Source: an uncultured Collinsella sp. (lineage in GTDB: Bacteria; Actinomycetota; Coriobacteriia; Coriobacteriales; Coriobacteriaceae). From it: a stretch of 23,088 nt of DNA. Both the position numbers and the translations under genes were made by a program. The notes beneath the pieces were generated by a model, which worked only from the letters and a program-made list of their open reading frames with translations, ran no database searches and was not told where the DNA came from. Where the stretch lies: the NCBI GenBank assembly GCA_902489295.1, contig CABTZM010000007.1, forward strand, positions 1 to 23,088. Reading direction: 5' to 3'. Of this stretch, positions 7,201-14,996 are shown one piece after another; position 1 is the stretch's first letter; each line of letters opens with the position of its first letter.

Positions 7201-7363
7201 GGACTTCGATGCGCTGCTCGATCGCGTGGAGACCGGCATTGCCGAGCGTCTGCGCGAGCTCGAGGCAGGCGACGTTGCCGCCATCGACCCGACGTCGGCT
7301 CAGGCCGTGCATGCGCGCTGCTCATATAACCACGAAGGAACGTTTGTAAGGAGGGACGTGTAG
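4211..7363 (+). CDS. addB: AddB-like PD-(D/E)XK nuclease subunit (degenerate helicase part)
   Basis: Partner of AddA in the double-strand-break-processing helicase-nuclease, the functional counterpart of RecBCD. It has 1050 residues. The C-terminal nuclease domain is clear: SASQIEAYSTCP at about 737-745, then GGRIDRVDVD and VVIDYKHR with D882, D896 and K898. The N-terminal UvrD-like region (about 1-640) lacks the Walker A GxxxxGKT expected near the start in Bacillus AddB, resembling RexB-like inactive helicases. Of the four Fe-S cysteines known in AddB, only C744 and C1037 sit in plausible places, and the CxxC pair near the C-terminus is absent. An Ala/Asp/Lys linker (about 649-676) joins the halves. 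GGAGG lies only 3 bases before the ATG. addA follows after 3 bases, supporting co-translation. Confidence 0.85.
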   Translation: MPVRIYTTNAGADLSDAEAALLADLIARHGRAVLLAPTFAELDLCRHDAAEAGVSLGIDYKTTTSWLRSLWELLGDGRGFVDNLQRQMLFSDMVARLDDADLQPLSRSQGTVRMLARMARDVLPGVAGTGTERCCDNVCKPKPKSDAEARVFELLCAYARGLDRRDMVEPCEAADIMAGALADNLPGCARAVCVRGVTSFTYSLLELLSAVANNGGEVVVLLACEQAAMREELAAAFDVRGVLFEIAPLGEGAAAPQTASKSAAQPAFIEVAGPHARAHAYADVIDKLVKAHKESKDDKAAATPADPVRVLVVSARAPQLFGELAARLAARHVAAETAEFTAFSQSIAGRQFTALANLIERMKAADEGAASKTEWWPAPELTDWIYSPLSGADAASARTFDKNMRLSRSKTTAGVKSLLQSVQGQVRGARKAASDENWFKNVPCVISDVFQALWRDKPVTALKAMLAVAEALPDRALGGLDGQARRQAEVALLRHVIDILMNGARALDVSQAATVPVLDDIRTKVDKRSAAYDYETYEVDRAPRAQVRFASLADAAALRPGSYDAVLFADVDLDSYPLSHEEGPLATLTAELDRSGVTLEPAALLRVRFGRAMQAARGPVALARVTHDRQARECYPAAVWTELRAHAEAANDAKAADADKAADDAKAVGADKAKCVGEGDIVRDFDPAAGEGLRRERVTCEAPQHLSDEAIPYLVLRRRDGEGEDAPLVPRLTSASQIEAYSTCPLCWFVSYRVKPQSIDAGFGNMEKGNFVHDVLEHLHARLPQEGMERVTPENLPRAQELLHEVFAETLAEHAGKRGTEGPLVPLSPVEERQVAEILPQLEGVLAYEAEALAPFAPRYLEFAFNELQVEYAGWPLGGRIDRVDVDAENRAVVIDYKHRTGVEEFKLADPTVRDEESGEAPIDDPRWLPPHTQTLIYAQAMRRALDLDTRAALYFSTKGGKPALRGAASAELLEEERGDGRIPGLKKGFPGEGGNMDFDALLDRVETGIAERLRELEAGDVAAIDPTSAQAVHARCSYNHEGTFVRRDV
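6167..6226 (+). repeat. Imperfect 36-base tandem repeat within addB
   Basis: A 24-base unit beginning GCTAAGGCCG (6167-6190) recurs 36 bases later (6203-6226) with two changes. It encodes a low-complexity AKAADADK-type linker between the helicase-like and nuclease parts, probably a flexible and length-variable spacer. Confidence 0.7.
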
Positions 7364-7366
7364 ACC

Positions 7367-10300
7367 ATGGATCTTTCGACTTTGATGCCGCAACAACTGC
7401 AAGTCGTCAAAACGCTCGACCGCCCGCTGTTTGTCTCGGCAGGTGCCGGCTCGGGCAAGACCTTTACCCTCACGCGCCGCATCGTCTATGCGCTCTCGCC
7501 CGAATCCGGTCCGTTTGTCGAGCATCTGGATCAGGTGCTCGCCATTACCTTTACCAAAGATGCCGCGGCCGAGATTCGCGACCGCGTGCGTCGCGCGCTT
7601 ATCGAAGAGGGTATGGACGAGGAGGCCCTGACCGTCGACGACGCTTGGATCTCGACCATTCACGGCATGTGTTCGCGCATCCTGCGCGCGCATGCGTTGG
7701 AGCTGGGCATCGATCCCGAGTTCACGGTGCTTACCGATACCGATGAGCTTATGGATCAGGCTGTTGAGCATGTGCTGGCCCGAGCGACGGCGCCCGATGC
7801 CGCCCCCGAGCTCGCCGCTTCGCTTAAGGCCCTCTACGCTTGGTATCCCATGGCGGGCGAGGGCGGGTCGTTTGGCGCCGGCACCACCATCAAGGGCCTG
7901 GTGCGTGAGCTGCTGGAGCTCTCGAGCCAGCTGCCGGGCGGTATGGACGACGTGTGCGTGGCGCGCGGCCAGGCCGATACCTCGGCACTCGCCGATGCCT
8001 ATCGTGCGGCGCTGGGCGCAAGCAAGGCCGCGACCGAGAAAGCGCAGGTGGCACTCGATGCCATCGACGCGTTTGAGGCGAGCGGCAAAACCATGGAGGA
8101 TGCGGCGCGACTCATGATGTCGTGCAGCATGCCTCGGGCGAGCAAGGCGTTCCCAAAGGAACAGGTCGAGCTGCTCAAGGCGGAGGCTGCCGATGCCTTT
8201 ATCAATATCGTGCTTGCCTGCGGCGGTCCGGCGCTCGATGCACTGGTGGGGCTTGCTCGTGCTGTGGAGGCGGAGTACCGCGTGCTTAAGGCCGGCCAGT
8301 CAGCGCTCGATAACAATGACCTGCTGCGTATGGCGTACGAGGCGCTGCGCGACTACCCGGCTATTCGAGCTGCCTATGAGGGCCGCTTTAAGATGGTCAT
8401 GATCGATGAGTTCCAGGATACCGACCAGATGCAGGTTGACCTGATCCGTTACCTGACCGGCGCGGGTGAGCGCGCGCTGTGCACCGTGGGCGATGCGCAG
8501 CAGTCGATTTATCGTTTCCGTGGCGCCGAGGTCGAGGTGTTCCGTCGCCAGGAGCGCAAGGTGGGTTCGACGACGGCGTCCGAGACGGTCGCCACGTCCG
8601 ATGCCCCCGCCGGCGAGCTCGTCAAGCTTGTACGCAACTTCCGCAGCCACGACGAGGTGCTGCGCTATGTGGCGCGCGTCTTTGACGGCGACACCGGTGG
8701 TTTGATGCAGGGGTTCTTGGATCTTGAGCCGAGTGACGATCGCGAGGACAAACTCAAAGCAAAGGCTTCGCGCCGCCAGGCGCTGCTCGTTGCCGGCGGC
8801 AGCACCCAGGAGCGAACGCAGGCGAAAGCTCGTGCGATTGCGGAGCGATTCCAAGCGCTCGTTAAAGCGGGCCAGCCCCAGGGCGGTATGGTGCTGCTGC
8901 TAGGGCGCATGACCAATGCCGATGTCTACGCACAGGCGTTTCGCGACCAGGGGCTCGACTGCGTCATCGCGGGCGGCTCGGTCTTTGCCCAGGCAGCCGA
9001 GGTGCAGACGGTGCGTGCTCTGGTGTGCGCGCTTGCCAATCCGGCCGATACGGCGCAGGGCCTCATGCCGCTGCTGGCATCGCCGATGTTTGCGCTGGGC
9101 GCCCAGGAGTTTTTGGCGCTGGCGACCAAGCTGGACGACCAGACGGGGGAGACCTCGCGCCGCAACATCGACGCGGGCATCATGAGCGATTGTGACGTGC
9201 CGGGGCTGCGGGACCTGCCGCTGCTGACGCGCGCCCGCGAGGTGTTGCGCCATGCGCTTCGTCGCGTGGGGCGCGATTCGTTCGCCGCCATCGCGCGCGA
9301 TACTGTCAACGCCTCCGGCTGGTTTGTGCGTCTGGCGCAGCGTGGTCCCGAGGGCAAGGCCATCGCCGCCAACGTGCTCAAGGCGCTCGACGCCGTGGCC
9401 GAGGCAGAGGCCGAGCTCGGCAATTCTCCGCGCTCCATCGCGCTCGCCTTCGACCGCTTCTTGGCGGGCAAGGAGGCCCCGGGCGCGCTCAACGAGGAGG
9501 GCGACGGCGCGGTGCGCATCATGACGGTGCATGCGTCCAAGGGTCTGGAGTATCCGGTCGTAGCGGTTGCCGAGTGTTTTGGCGTGCGCAAATCGTCCGG
9601 TGCGGCTCAGATGGGGCGTGTCGAGGGCGGAGCGCAGGTCGTGGCGCTGCCGGCACGCTTCGACGGCGTTAAACTCGCGGACGGCACGTTCGTGAAGGGC
9701 GATGACGTCAAAAAGCAGTTTGAGCACGCGTTTAAGGGCAAGGGCATGTCGCTGTGGCTGCCGCCAGAGCTCATGGAGGACGTCTGTGCGACGGGCTCTC
9801 CCGCCGAGGCATTTGCCCGCCTGCGTAACGACGACCTGCAGCTTTCGCTCGAGGAGCGGGCTCGCTTGCTCTATGTCGCCATGACGCGTGCGCGAGAGCT
9901 GGTCATTCTGGCGATGGATGCCGGCGTGAGCCGCGGCAAGGTGACGGCGCCGACCTTCGACGTCGAGACCGATCTGACCTATGACGTGCTGCGTCGTATT
10001 CTGCCTACCGACGCTCTGGACATGCCGCAGCTCGATGCCGACCGCCTGGTGTTCGACAACTCCAAGCCGGGCGACTACGAGCTCATTTCGCTTTCGGACT
10101 TTACCTTTGGCGAGCAGGCGTTTGAGGCCAACGCTTCTCTGGATGCCGAGGGCAGGCTTGTCCGCGGCGATGCGGAGCCGGAGGGCGCCGGTGCGGATGC
10201 CCGCGCCGCCGTTCCCGGCCCTGCCGACCCCGAGCCCGATGCGTTTGAGCTCGTGTATCCCCAGGCGGTGGGCGTGCGCATGGGCACCTGCCCGTATCTG

Positions 10301-10990
10301 GCGCGCGATTCGTACAGCTACTCGTCAATTGCCGCGGCGCTGCATGCCGAGTCCGAGGACCGAGCCGCCGAGGCGCATGTGCCCATGGACGAGGCTGGCG
10401 ATGATGCGGAGTCGGATGGTTCCGAGATGACGGATGCAGACGTGGCCGCCGTTGAGCCCGCCGGCAACCCCATGGCGCTGGGCTCGGCGTTCCATGCCGC
10501 CTGCCAGCGGCTGATCGAGATGGGTGCCAATGAGCTGCCCGCCGAGCGTGCCGACGCCCTGGCTCGCCTGTGGCGCCTAACGCCGGAGCAGCGTGAACGC
10601 TTCGACGTTGCCCTGGACCGCTGGCTCAAGTCGGCGGTCCGTGCCGAGCTGCTTGCCTGGCCGTGCGTTCGCGCCGAGGTGCCGTTCTTTTCGCTGGGCT
10701 GCGAGGACGAGGACATCGCCCGCTACGGCGCATATGCCGAGGGCGCTATCGATGCCTTGGCAACCGACCCGGCCGATCCGTCGCACGCGCTGGTCATCGA
10801 CTACAAGACGGGCGGCACACCGGACGAGACGCCGGAACAGCTGCAGGAGAAGCACGCCCTGCAGGCGCGCGTCTACGCTGATGTTTTGCACAAGGCGGGC
10901 TTTGAGGCCGTGACCGTCAAGTTCGTCCGCGTGGAGCAAGTCGACCTCGCCAACCCGTGCGAGCCTCAGGTGGTCACCTACAGCCGCTAG
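7367..10990 (+). CDS. addA: AddA-type ATP-dependent helicase-nuclease (UvrD family)
   Basis: Motor and nuclease subunit of AddAB, unwinding and trimming DNA ends for RecA loading. It has 1207 residues, typical of AddA. Superfamily 1 motifs are complete: Walker A SAGAGSGKT (24-32), motif Ia ITFTKDAAAEI, Walker B VMIDEFQDTD with D347 and E348, motif III VGDAQQSIYRFRGA, motif IV LVRNFRSH, motif V MTVHASKGLEYP (from about 719) and motif VI LLYVAMTRARE (R841). The C-terminal RecB-type nuclease shows GAIDAL with D1129 and VIDYKTGG with D1145 and K1147. The ATG at 7367 lies 3 bases after the addB stop, with AAGGAGG at 7348-7354, a rather long spacing. Since its partner seems to lack ATPase motifs, this subunit probably supplies all translocation. 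Confidence 0.93.
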   Translation: MDLSTLMPQQLQVVKTLDRPLFVSAGAGSGKTFTLTRRIVYALSPESGPFVEHLDQVLAITFTKDAAAEIRDRVRRALIEEGMDEEALTVDDAWISTIHGMCSRILRAHALELGIDPEFTVLTDTDELMDQAVEHVLARATAPDAAPELAASLKALYAWYPMAGEGGSFGAGTTIKGLVRELLELSSQLPGGMDDVCVARGQADTSALADAYRAALGASKAATEKAQVALDAIDAFEASGKTMEDAARLMMSCSMPRASKAFPKEQVELLKAEAADAFINIVLACGGPALDALVGLARAVEAEYRVLKAGQSALDNNDLLRMAYEALRDYPAIRAAYEGRFKMVMIDEFQDTDQMQVDLIRYLTGAGERALCTVGDAQQSIYRFRGAEVEVFRRQERKVGSTTASETVATSDAPAGELVKLVRNFRSHDEVLRYVARVFDGDTGGLMQGFLDLEPSDDREDKLKAKASRRQALLVAGGSTQERTQAKARAIAERFQALVKAGQPQGGMVLLLGRMTNADVYAQAFRDQGLDCVIAGGSVFAQAAEVQTVRALVCALANPADTAQGLMPLLASPMFALGAQEFLALATKLDDQTGETSRRNIDAGIMSDCDVPGLRDLPLLTRAREVLRHALRRVGRDSFAAIARDTVNASGWFVRLAQRGPEGKAIAANVLKALDAVAEAEAELGNSPRSIALAFDRFLAGKEAPGALNEEGDGAVRIMTVHASKGLEYPVVAVAECFGVRKSSGAAQMGRVEGGAQVVALPARFDGVKLADGTFVKGDDVKKQFEHAFKGKGMSLWLPPELMEDVCATGSPAEAFARLRNDDLQLSLEERARLLYVAMTRARELVILAMDAGVSRGKVTAPTFDVETDLTYDVLRRILPTDALDMPQLDADRLVFDNSKPGDYELISLSDFTFGEQAFEANASLDAEGRLVRGDAEPEGAGADARAAVPGPADPEPDAFELVYPQAVGVRMGTCPYLARDSYSYSSIAAALHAESEDRAAEAHVPMDEAGDDAESDGSEMTDADVAAVEPAGNPMALGSAFHAACQRLIEMGANELPAERADALARLWRLTPEQRERFDVALDRWLKSAVRAELLAWPCVRAEVPFFSLGCEDEDIARYGAYAEGAIDALATDPADPSHALVIDYKTGGTPDETPEQLQEKHALQARVYADVLHKAGFEAVTVKFVRVEQVDLANPCEPQVVTYSR

Positions 10991-11001
10991 CCCTCAATAA
11001 C

Positions 11002-11064
11002 TTGCGGTGGAATACGGACTGTTTTGGCCAGAAAAGCCGCCAATCAGTCTGTATTTCACCGCAA
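11002..11064. repeat. Second intergenic palindrome (20-bp arms, 23-base loop)
   Basis: Arms at 11002-11021 and 11045-11064 pair over 20 positions, 18 by Watson-Crick rules and two as G-U in plus-strand RNA. A 5-bp inner stem TTGGC/GCCAA (11024-11028, 11039-11043) sits in the loop. It starts 11 bases after the addA stop and has no T-run. The arm core GGTGGAATACGGA resembles GGAGGAAAACGGA in the palindrome at 4043, suggesting one repeat family. Confidence 0.7.
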
Positions 11065-11119
11065 CTCAAAAGGAGCCGTGTGGGTTTGGCTAGGTTCGGG
11101 TGCTATCCGCGCCGTGCGG

Positions 11120-11125
11120 TAAAAT
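11120..11125 (+). promoter_or_regulatory. Candidate -10 element for dnaE
   Basis: TAAAAT lies 39 bases before the dnaE ATG. No clear -35 is present at normal spacing. A short inverted repeat GTTC-5-GAAC follows at 11127-11139. Confidence 0.35.
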
Positions 11126-11164
11126 CGTTCAGTCAGAACACGAACCCGCATCGGAGCTCATCAC

Positions 11165-14100
11165 ATGGCATTCGTCCATCTGCACAACCACACCGTTTTC
11201 TCCATGCTCGACGGCGCAACCCGTATCCAGGATATGGTCAACCGTGCCGTAGAGCTGGGCATGCCCGCCGTCGCCATTACCGACCACGGCTACATGTATG
11301 GCGTGCCCGACCTGGCGCTGGCCTGCGACGCCGTCAACCACAACACGCCCGAGTACAAAACCTGGAGCCACGACAAGGCCTTCTTGGAAAAGGATCGCCG
11401 CGACGAGCTGGTGGAGCCCGATCCCGAGGAAAACCCGCGCGAGCATGCCCAGTATGTGAAGGACATGGCCATGTGGGACGAGAAGGGCAACATCGACGAG
11501 CTCAAGCCGCCCCTGGTCATCAAGCCCATCTTTGGCTGCGAGGTCTACTTTACGCCGGACGAGACCCTTGCCCGCGACCATAAGCCCGAGCTCTACCACA
11601 TGATCCTTCTGGCCAAGGACCAGGAGGGCTACGTCAACCTGATGCAGACGGTCTCCGAGGCAGCCGTGCAGGGCTTTTACTACAAGCCCCGCGTGACGCT
11701 CGACAACCTGCGCCGCCACGCCAAGGGCATGATCTGCACCAGCGCCTGCATCGCGGGCATCATTCCCAAATACATCGACCGCGGCGACATGGAGGGTGCC
11801 ATCAAATGGGCCGAGACCTTCCGCGACACCTTCGAGCCCGGCGACTTCTATATCGAGATTCAGGAACACGGCATTACCACCGATAACGGCCTGACCGACG
11901 AGCAGATGGACCGCACGCTCATCGACATCGCCAAGAAGGTGGGCGTCAAGGTCATCGCCACCAACGACTTCCACTACCTGCGCCGCGAGGATGCGCCCGT
12001 GCAGGACGTCATCATGTGCATCGGCATGAACGCCAAGGTCGACGACCCCAACCGCATGCGCATGACCGGCTCGGAGTTTTACATGAAGACCGAGGAGGAG
12101 ATGCGGGCGATGTTCCCGTATTGCCCCGAGGCCTGCGACAACACGCTCGAGATCGCCGACAAGTGCTACGTGGAGCTGGACTGGGACTCCATCATCCTGC
12201 CGCGCTTCCCGCTGCTCGATCCCGGCGAGACGCACGAGAGCCAGTTCCGCCGCGAGTGCGAGAAGGGCCTGCGCCAGCACTATGGCGACGACTGGGCCAC
12301 GCGCGAGATCGGCGGCGTCAACATCAAAGAGCGCTTTGAGTACGAATATAAGGTCATCTGCGACAAGGGCTTTGCCGCCTACTTCCTCATCGTTGCCGAG
12401 TACGTGCAATGGGCCAAGGACAACGGCATCGGCGTCGGCCCCGGCCGTGGCTCGGCCGCCGGCGCTATCGTCGCCTACGCCATGAACATCACCGCTTTCG
12501 ACCCGCTCGAGAACGGCCTGATGTTCGAGAGGTTTCTGTCCCCGCAGCGTACCGAGATGCCCGATATCGATATGGACTTCGACGATGAGCGGCGCCTCGA
12601 GGTCGTGGAGCACGTTCGCCAGCTCTACGGCCCCGAGAAGGTCACCCACGTCATCACCTACTCGACCATCAAGGCCAAGCAGGCCATCAACGACGCCGCG
12701 CGTGTTCTGGACTACCCGGTCTACATGGGCCAGCGCCTGTCCAAGATGGTCTCGAGCGACCCCAAGGTCAAGCTCAAGCAGGTGCTCGACAAGCAACCCG
12801 GCAAAGAGGACCTTTTTAACCCCGATTTTGCCGAGGCCTATAAAAAGGACGACGACGCCCGCCGCATCATCGACACGGCGCTCTCGATCGAGGGCCTCAC
12901 CCGTGGCGAGGGCGTGCACGCGTGTGCCGTTCTGATCTGCCGTGACCCCGTCAACGAACACGTGCCGACCAAGCTCGATACCAAGGGCGGCGTCGAGATT
13001 ACCCAGTACGAGGGTCATACCGTCGCCGACATGGGCCTGCTCAAGATGGACTTCCTGGGCCTGCGTACGCTGACGGTTATCTCCAAGGCAAAGGCCAACA
13101 TCAAAAAGAACTTTGGCATCGACATCAAAGAGGAAGAGATTCCCTTTGACGACCCCGAGATCTTTAAGCTCATGGGTTCCGGCCACACCGCCGGCGTCTT
13201 CCAGGTCGAGTCCGCCGGCATGACGGCCACGATCAAGAACATGAAGCCCACCGAGTACAAGCACGTCGTAGCATTGATCGCCCTGTACCGCCCGGGCCCG
13301 CTGGGCGCCGGCATGGTCTCGTCCTACATCAACCGTATGAACGGCAAGGAGCCGGCGGTTTCCTACGACGACCGCTTGGACGACATCCTGGGCGAAACCT
13401 ACGGCACCATGGTCTACCAGGAGCAGGTTATGCTCATCTCCGTCGAGATGTGTGGCTTCTCCAAGGGCGAATCGGACTCGCGTATCCGTAAGCCCGTGGC
13501 TAAGAAAAAGATCAAGTTGCTCACGTCGACGGTGCTGCACTGGGAGGATGGCTCGGACGAGACCACCTACGACCACTGGATGAACGGCGCCATCAAGAAC
13601 AACTACACGCGTGAGGTCGCCCAGAAGATTTGGGACGATGTTCTTGAGTTTGCGTCCTACGCCTTTAACAAGTCGCACTCCGCCGGTTACGCCATTTTGG
13701 TTATGCAGACGGCATGGCTCAAGGCGCATTATCCGCACGAGTACATGGCGGCTGTTCTGACGTCCTATACGGGCAAGACCGACAAGATCGTGCACTACGT
13801 CTCGGCGTGCCGTCACGACGGCATCCCCGTGCTGTCGCCAGACGTCAACGAGTCCGGCACCGAGTTCACGGCTACCAAGGAAGGCGTGCGCTTTGGTCTG
13901 GCTGGCATCCGCGGCGTGGGCACCGGCGTGGCGCAGGCGATTATCGCCGAGCGCGAGGCGGGCGGCCCGTTTAAGACGCTGCACGACTTTGTCGATCGCG
14001 TGGACTCGAGCCAGGCCAACCGTCGCGTGATCGAATCGCTTATCAAGGCAGGTGCCTTCGACTCCACGGGCTATCCGCGCCGTCAGATGATGCACTTTGT

Positions 14101-14968
14101 GGACAAGAACAATCCCGAGAACATCATCGATGCCGCGGTGAAGCGTCAAAAGGACCGTGCGAGTGGCCAGACCTCGTTCTTCGACATGTTCGGCGACGTT
14201 GAGGGCTCGGGCTTCGAGGTCAGCGTGCCCGATCCGGACGGCCAGGAGTGGGACCGCCACCTTAAACTGAGCCAGGAGAAGGAGGTTCTGGGCATTTACG
14301 TCTCGGACCATCCGCTGCGCCCGTTTGAGTACGCGCTCAGCAAAGCGCGCGACTTCTCGTTCTCGCAGATCGACACCGGCTACGAAGTGCAAAACCCCAC
14401 GGGCGGCACCATCAACCAGGAGATTCCCGAGGGTAAGGCGCTGTGGTGGGCCGGCATGGTCTCGAGCGTGTCCAAGCGCGTGACCAAAAACGGCGACCCC
14501 ATGGGCATCGTGCAGCTCGAGGACATGGAAGGCGAGGCCACGGTCGTCGTGTTCCCCAAGACCTATAAGGAGGCCGAGGGGTATCTGTACGGCGAGGTCG
14601 ATCCCGAGACCGGCGCGCAGCTGTCCGATGCCTTTGTGCGCATTAAGGGCAAGCTCGAGCGCTCGGACCGCGGCGACCAGATCATCGCGCAGGAGATCGT
14701 GCCGCTCGAGCTTAACGAGGAGAACAACAAGCCCAAGGTGTTTGAGGTCATGGTGCCCAACAGCCGCTTTAGCCAGGGCAATATGGCGCGCCTGGCCACG
14801 GTGCTCACCGCTAATCCGGGCGGCGACCGCGTGGAGATCTTTATCGAGCAGGTGGACGGGCGCGTGCTGCGTGCCGAGGTACCTGCCAAGGTCAACGCGC
14901 GTTCGATTCCGCTGCTGGCCGAGGCCAAGGCCATTGTGGGTAACCAGGGTCGCGTGACGGTGATCTAA
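11165..14968 (+). CDS. dnaE: DNA polymerase III alpha subunit DnaE
   Basis: Catalytic subunit of the C-family replicative polymerase, 1267 residues. The PHP domain begins HLHNHTVFSMLDG with H5, H7 and H9, and ITDHGYMYG (D40, H41). It carries an insertion of about 60 residues (roughly 58-117) compared with the usual E. coli-type sequence before IFGCEVY. GPGRGSAAGAIVAY and PDIDMDF (D467, D469) followed by KMDFLGLRTL (D629) give the three catalytic aspartates. NKSHSAGYAILVMQTAWLKAHYP, helix-hairpin-helix GLAGIRGVG (from about 911) and the OB-fold (about 1092-1140) follow in order. The segment normally reading RRAMGKKK is RIRKPVAKKK at 773-782. The ATG at 11165 has GGAG at 11153-11156. A SNF2 ATPase gene follows 28 bases downstream. 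Confidence 0.97.
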   Translation: MAFVHLHNHTVFSMLDGATRIQDMVNRAVELGMPAVAITDHGYMYGVPDLALACDAVNHNTPEYKTWSHDKAFLEKDRRDELVEPDPEENPREHAQYVKDMAMWDEKGNIDELKPPLVIKPIFGCEVYFTPDETLARDHKPELYHMILLAKDQEGYVNLMQTVSEAAVQGFYYKPRVTLDNLRRHAKGMICTSACIAGIIPKYIDRGDMEGAIKWAETFRDTFEPGDFYIEIQEHGITTDNGLTDEQMDRTLIDIAKKVGVKVIATNDFHYLRREDAPVQDVIMCIGMNAKVDDPNRMRMTGSEFYMKTEEEMRAMFPYCPEACDNTLEIADKCYVELDWDSIILPRFPLLDPGETHESQFRRECEKGLRQHYGDDWATREIGGVNIKERFEYEYKVICDKGFAAYFLIVAEYVQWAKDNGIGVGPGRGSAAGAIVAYAMNITAFDPLENGLMFERFLSPQRTEMPDIDMDFDDERRLEVVEHVRQLYGPEKVTHVITYSTIKAKQAINDAARVLDYPVYMGQRLSKMVSSDPKVKLKQVLDKQPGKEDLFNPDFAEAYKKDDDARRIIDTALSIEGLTRGEGVHACAVLICRDPVNEHVPTKLDTKGGVEITQYEGHTVADMGLLKMDFLGLRTLTVISKAKANIKKNFGIDIKEEEIPFDDPEIFKLMGSGHTAGVFQVESAGMTATIKNMKPTEYKHVVALIALYRPGPLGAGMVSSYINRMNGKEPAVSYDDRLDDILGETYGTMVYQEQVMLISVEMCGFSKGESDSRIRKPVAKKKIKLLTSTVLHWEDGSDETTYDHWMNGAIKNNYTREVAQKIWDDVLEFASYAFNKSHSAGYAILVMQTAWLKAHYPHEYMAAVLTSYTGKTDKIVHYVSACRHDGIPVLSPDVNESGTEFTATKEGVRFGLAGIRGVGTGVAQAIIAEREAGGPFKTLHDFVDRVDSSQANRRVIESLIKAGAFDSTGYPRRQMMHFVDKNNPENIIDAAVKRQKDRASGQTSFFDMFGDVEGSGFEVSVPDPDGQEWDRHLKLSQEKEVLGIYVSDHPLRPFEYALSKARDFSFSQIDTGYEVQNPTGGTINQEIPEGKALWWAGMVSSVSKRVTKNGDPMGIVQLEDMEGEATVVVFPKTYKEAEGYLYGEVDPETGAQLSDAFVRIKGKLERSDRGDQIIAQEIVPLELNEENNKPKVFEVMVPNSRFSQGNMARLATVLTANPGGDRVEIFIEQVDGRVLRAEVPAKVNARSIPLLAEAKAIVGNQGRVTVI

Positions 14969-14996
14969 GCTACCCCGGGTGAGATTGGAGGAAGTG

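Noticed and set aside
5984..7312. 442-codon minus-strand open frame opposite addB
   Set aside because: It mirrors the nuclease half of addB, which has recognisable catalytic motifs. No independent support.
7340..7370. Frameshifted single addB-addA fusion
   Set aside because: Clear stop at 7361-7363, ribosome site AAGGAGG and separate ATG at 7367. The two families are normally separate proteins.
11127..11139. GTTC-5-GAAC as an operator of dnaE
   Set aside because: Four-base arms are expected by chance, and the polarity does not fit LexA.
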